A stretch of 7,679 bases of DNA from an uncultured Bacteroidales bacterium (GTDB lineage Bacteria; Bacteroidota; Bacteroidia; Bacteroidales; Paludibacteraceae): positions 1 to 7,679 of the forward strand of contig CAKVBV010000084.1 of assembly GCA_934725535.1 (NCBI GenBank), in the 5' to 3' direction. Below, one piece after another: positions 6,907 through 7,679 of the stretch (the stretch's first letter is position 1; each line of letters opens with the position of its first letter). The notes below the pieces were generated by a model. The model had not been told where the DNA came from, did not search any database, and was given only the letters and a program-made list of their open reading frames with translations. Both the position numbers and the translations under genes were made by a program.

Positions 6907-7587
6907 ATGAAGAAACTTTTGTTGGCGGCTATGAGCCTAATCGTAGCAATGAATTTCTCGTATGCACAGAGTGCAGATGAGTACAAAGAGATGCGGAAAG
7001 AGCGTCAGGCAATCACCAAAATGGCAAAACAGGAGTTGTCTGCCAAGGTCGATAGAAGCGTAAAGAAAGAGGCAAAGCGGCTCAAGAAAGAGGGCTGGAA
7101 CGTGAAGCCCGGTGCACTGCCATTGGACAAGCAATTGGAGAAGTGCTACGTGATGCAGTATGAGTACGACGAGAATGCGTTTCCTAAATACATTATGGCA
7201 GACGCTTCGTCCGTGGGACAGACGTATGATGCGGCAAAGCGTCAGGCAATCGCCTTGGCAACGGACAATATCGCCGCACAGATACAGACCGAGGTGACGG
7301 CATTGGTGGAGAACACGGTTGCCAACAGCCAGTTGTCGGCGGAAGACGCTGCGTCTATCGTGGAGACGGTGTCGGCGAGCAAGAACCTTATCTCGCAAAG
7401 TATAGGTCGTACCATCGTGGCTATGGACTGCTATCGCATGACGAAGAACAAGAATACGGAGGTGTTGGTTCGCCTGGCATACAACGGCGATATGGCAAAG
7501 AAAAGTACCATCAATGCCGTGCGTGAGGAGTTGGAGAAGAAAGGACAGAACCTGCATGAGCAGTTGAACAAGGTACTCGGGCTCTGA
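6907..7587 (+). CDS. Small secreted LPP20-like protein
   Basis: A 226-residue protein, third in the operon, 26 bases after the previous stop. The ATG at 6907 gives a textbook signal peptide (MKKLLLAAMSLIVAMNFSYA, cut before QS). An in-frame GTG at 6871 would overlap the preceding gene and bury the signal, so it is rejected. Residues 22-62 form a strongly charged helix, probably a coiled coil. WNVKPGALPLDKQLEKCYVM (64-83) follows. Residues about 90-195 match the LPP20 pattern: a strand before residue 100, the helix TYDAAKRQAIALATDNIAAQ (106-125), then strands in IGRTIVAMDCYRM (166-178) and TEVLVRLAYN (184-193). A final amphipathic helix is 199-224. It has no membrane anchor other than the signal, so it is probably periplasmic. 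It shares the fold, but little obvious sequence, with the first protein of the operon, suggesting an old duplication or a partner pair. Its biochemical role is unknown. Confidence 0.8.
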   Translation: MKKLLLAAMSLIVAMNFSYAQSADEYKEMRKERQAITKMAKQELSAKVDRSVKKEAKRLKKEGWNVKPGALPLDKQLEKCYVMQYEYDENAFPKYIMADASSVGQTYDAAKRQAIALATDNIAAQIQTEVTALVENTVANSQLSAEDAASIVETVSASKNLISQSIGRTIVAMDCYRMTKNKNTEVLVRLAYNGDMAKKSTINAVREELEKKGQNLHEQLNKVLGL

Positions 7588-7588
7588 T

Positions 7589-7631
7589 AGTAGTTTCTCT
7601 AATACTACTGATGCGTTAACTTTTTAGTAGT
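7589..7631. other. Three complementary 6-base arms downstream of the operon
   Basis: AGTAGT (7589-7594), ACTACT (7604-7609) and AGTAGT (7626-7631) follow the stop codon of the last operon gene at once. The middle arm can pair with either neighbour. The first hairpin has a T run only 11 bases later (7621-7625), and the second is followed by TGTTGTATTTTATTG. This may be a weak terminator, but the stems are short and A/T-rich. I see no clear gene or promoter in the last 48 bases. Confidence 0.35.
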
Positions 7632-7679
7632 TGTTGTATTTTATTGATATATAGTTGGTTGTACGTATTCTTTGAGAAA

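Noticed and set aside
7664..7675. Possible promoter box TATTCTTTG near the right edge
   Set aside because: It has three bases, not two, between TA and TTTG, and no clear -33 box could be assigned.

Overview
The window most likely comes from a member of the Bacteroidales. Three things point there: promoter-like sites of the Bacteroidetes type (TTTG, about 20 bases, TAnnTTTG), A/T-rich start regions without Shine-Dalgarno sequences, and a PorW/SprE-like protein of the type IX secretion system (T9SS). Prevotellaceae or a relative is plausible, but nothing here fixes the genus.

Layout. (1) Positions 1-2244 (+) hold the 3' part of a TPR-rich PorW/SprE-like gene that enters from outside the window. 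(2) Positions 2245-2426 lie between convergent genes. They carry a three-copy 11-bp tandem repeat and a perfect 10-bp hairpin that probably terminates transcription. (3) Positions 2427-4055 (-) encode an AMP-forming long-chain acyl-CoA synthetase-like enzyme, with a very good promoter at 4097-4129 (-). (4) Positions 4056-4800 are 745 bases without a credible protein gene, but they are not empty. They hold the acyl-CoA synthetase promoter, two exact GGGGTGAATG repeats 20 bp apart, a second Bacteroidetes promoter facing right (4280-4312), and a roughly 450-base stretch rich in hairpins. That stretch ends in a strong intrinsic terminator (4728-4763), only 37 bases before the next start codon. I read it as an unrecognised non-coding RNA, or a long leader with a terminator, and it is the most interesting object in the window. 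(5) Positions 4801-7587 (+) are a tight three-gene operon (gaps of 7 and 26 bases). All three products have signal peptides: an LPP20-like protein with a second C-terminal domain, a CsgG/LpoB/FlgO-like protein with a Pro/Thr linker and two C-terminal hydrophobic segments, and a second, smaller LPP20-like protein. (6) Positions 7588-7679 are noncoding, with short complementary arms.

How the genes may work together. The PorW-like protein belongs to secretion across the outer membrane, and the acyl-CoA synthetase activates fatty acids in the cytoplasm; I see no link between these two and the operon. The operon combines LPP20-like and CsgG/FlgO-like folds. The same folds form envelope rings and pores elsewhere: FlgO, FlgP and FlgT around Vibrio flagella, and CsgG in curli export. 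A non-flagellar envelope assembly is therefore a reasonable hypothesis, possibly controlled by the RNA upstream, but neither idea is shown by the sequence alone.
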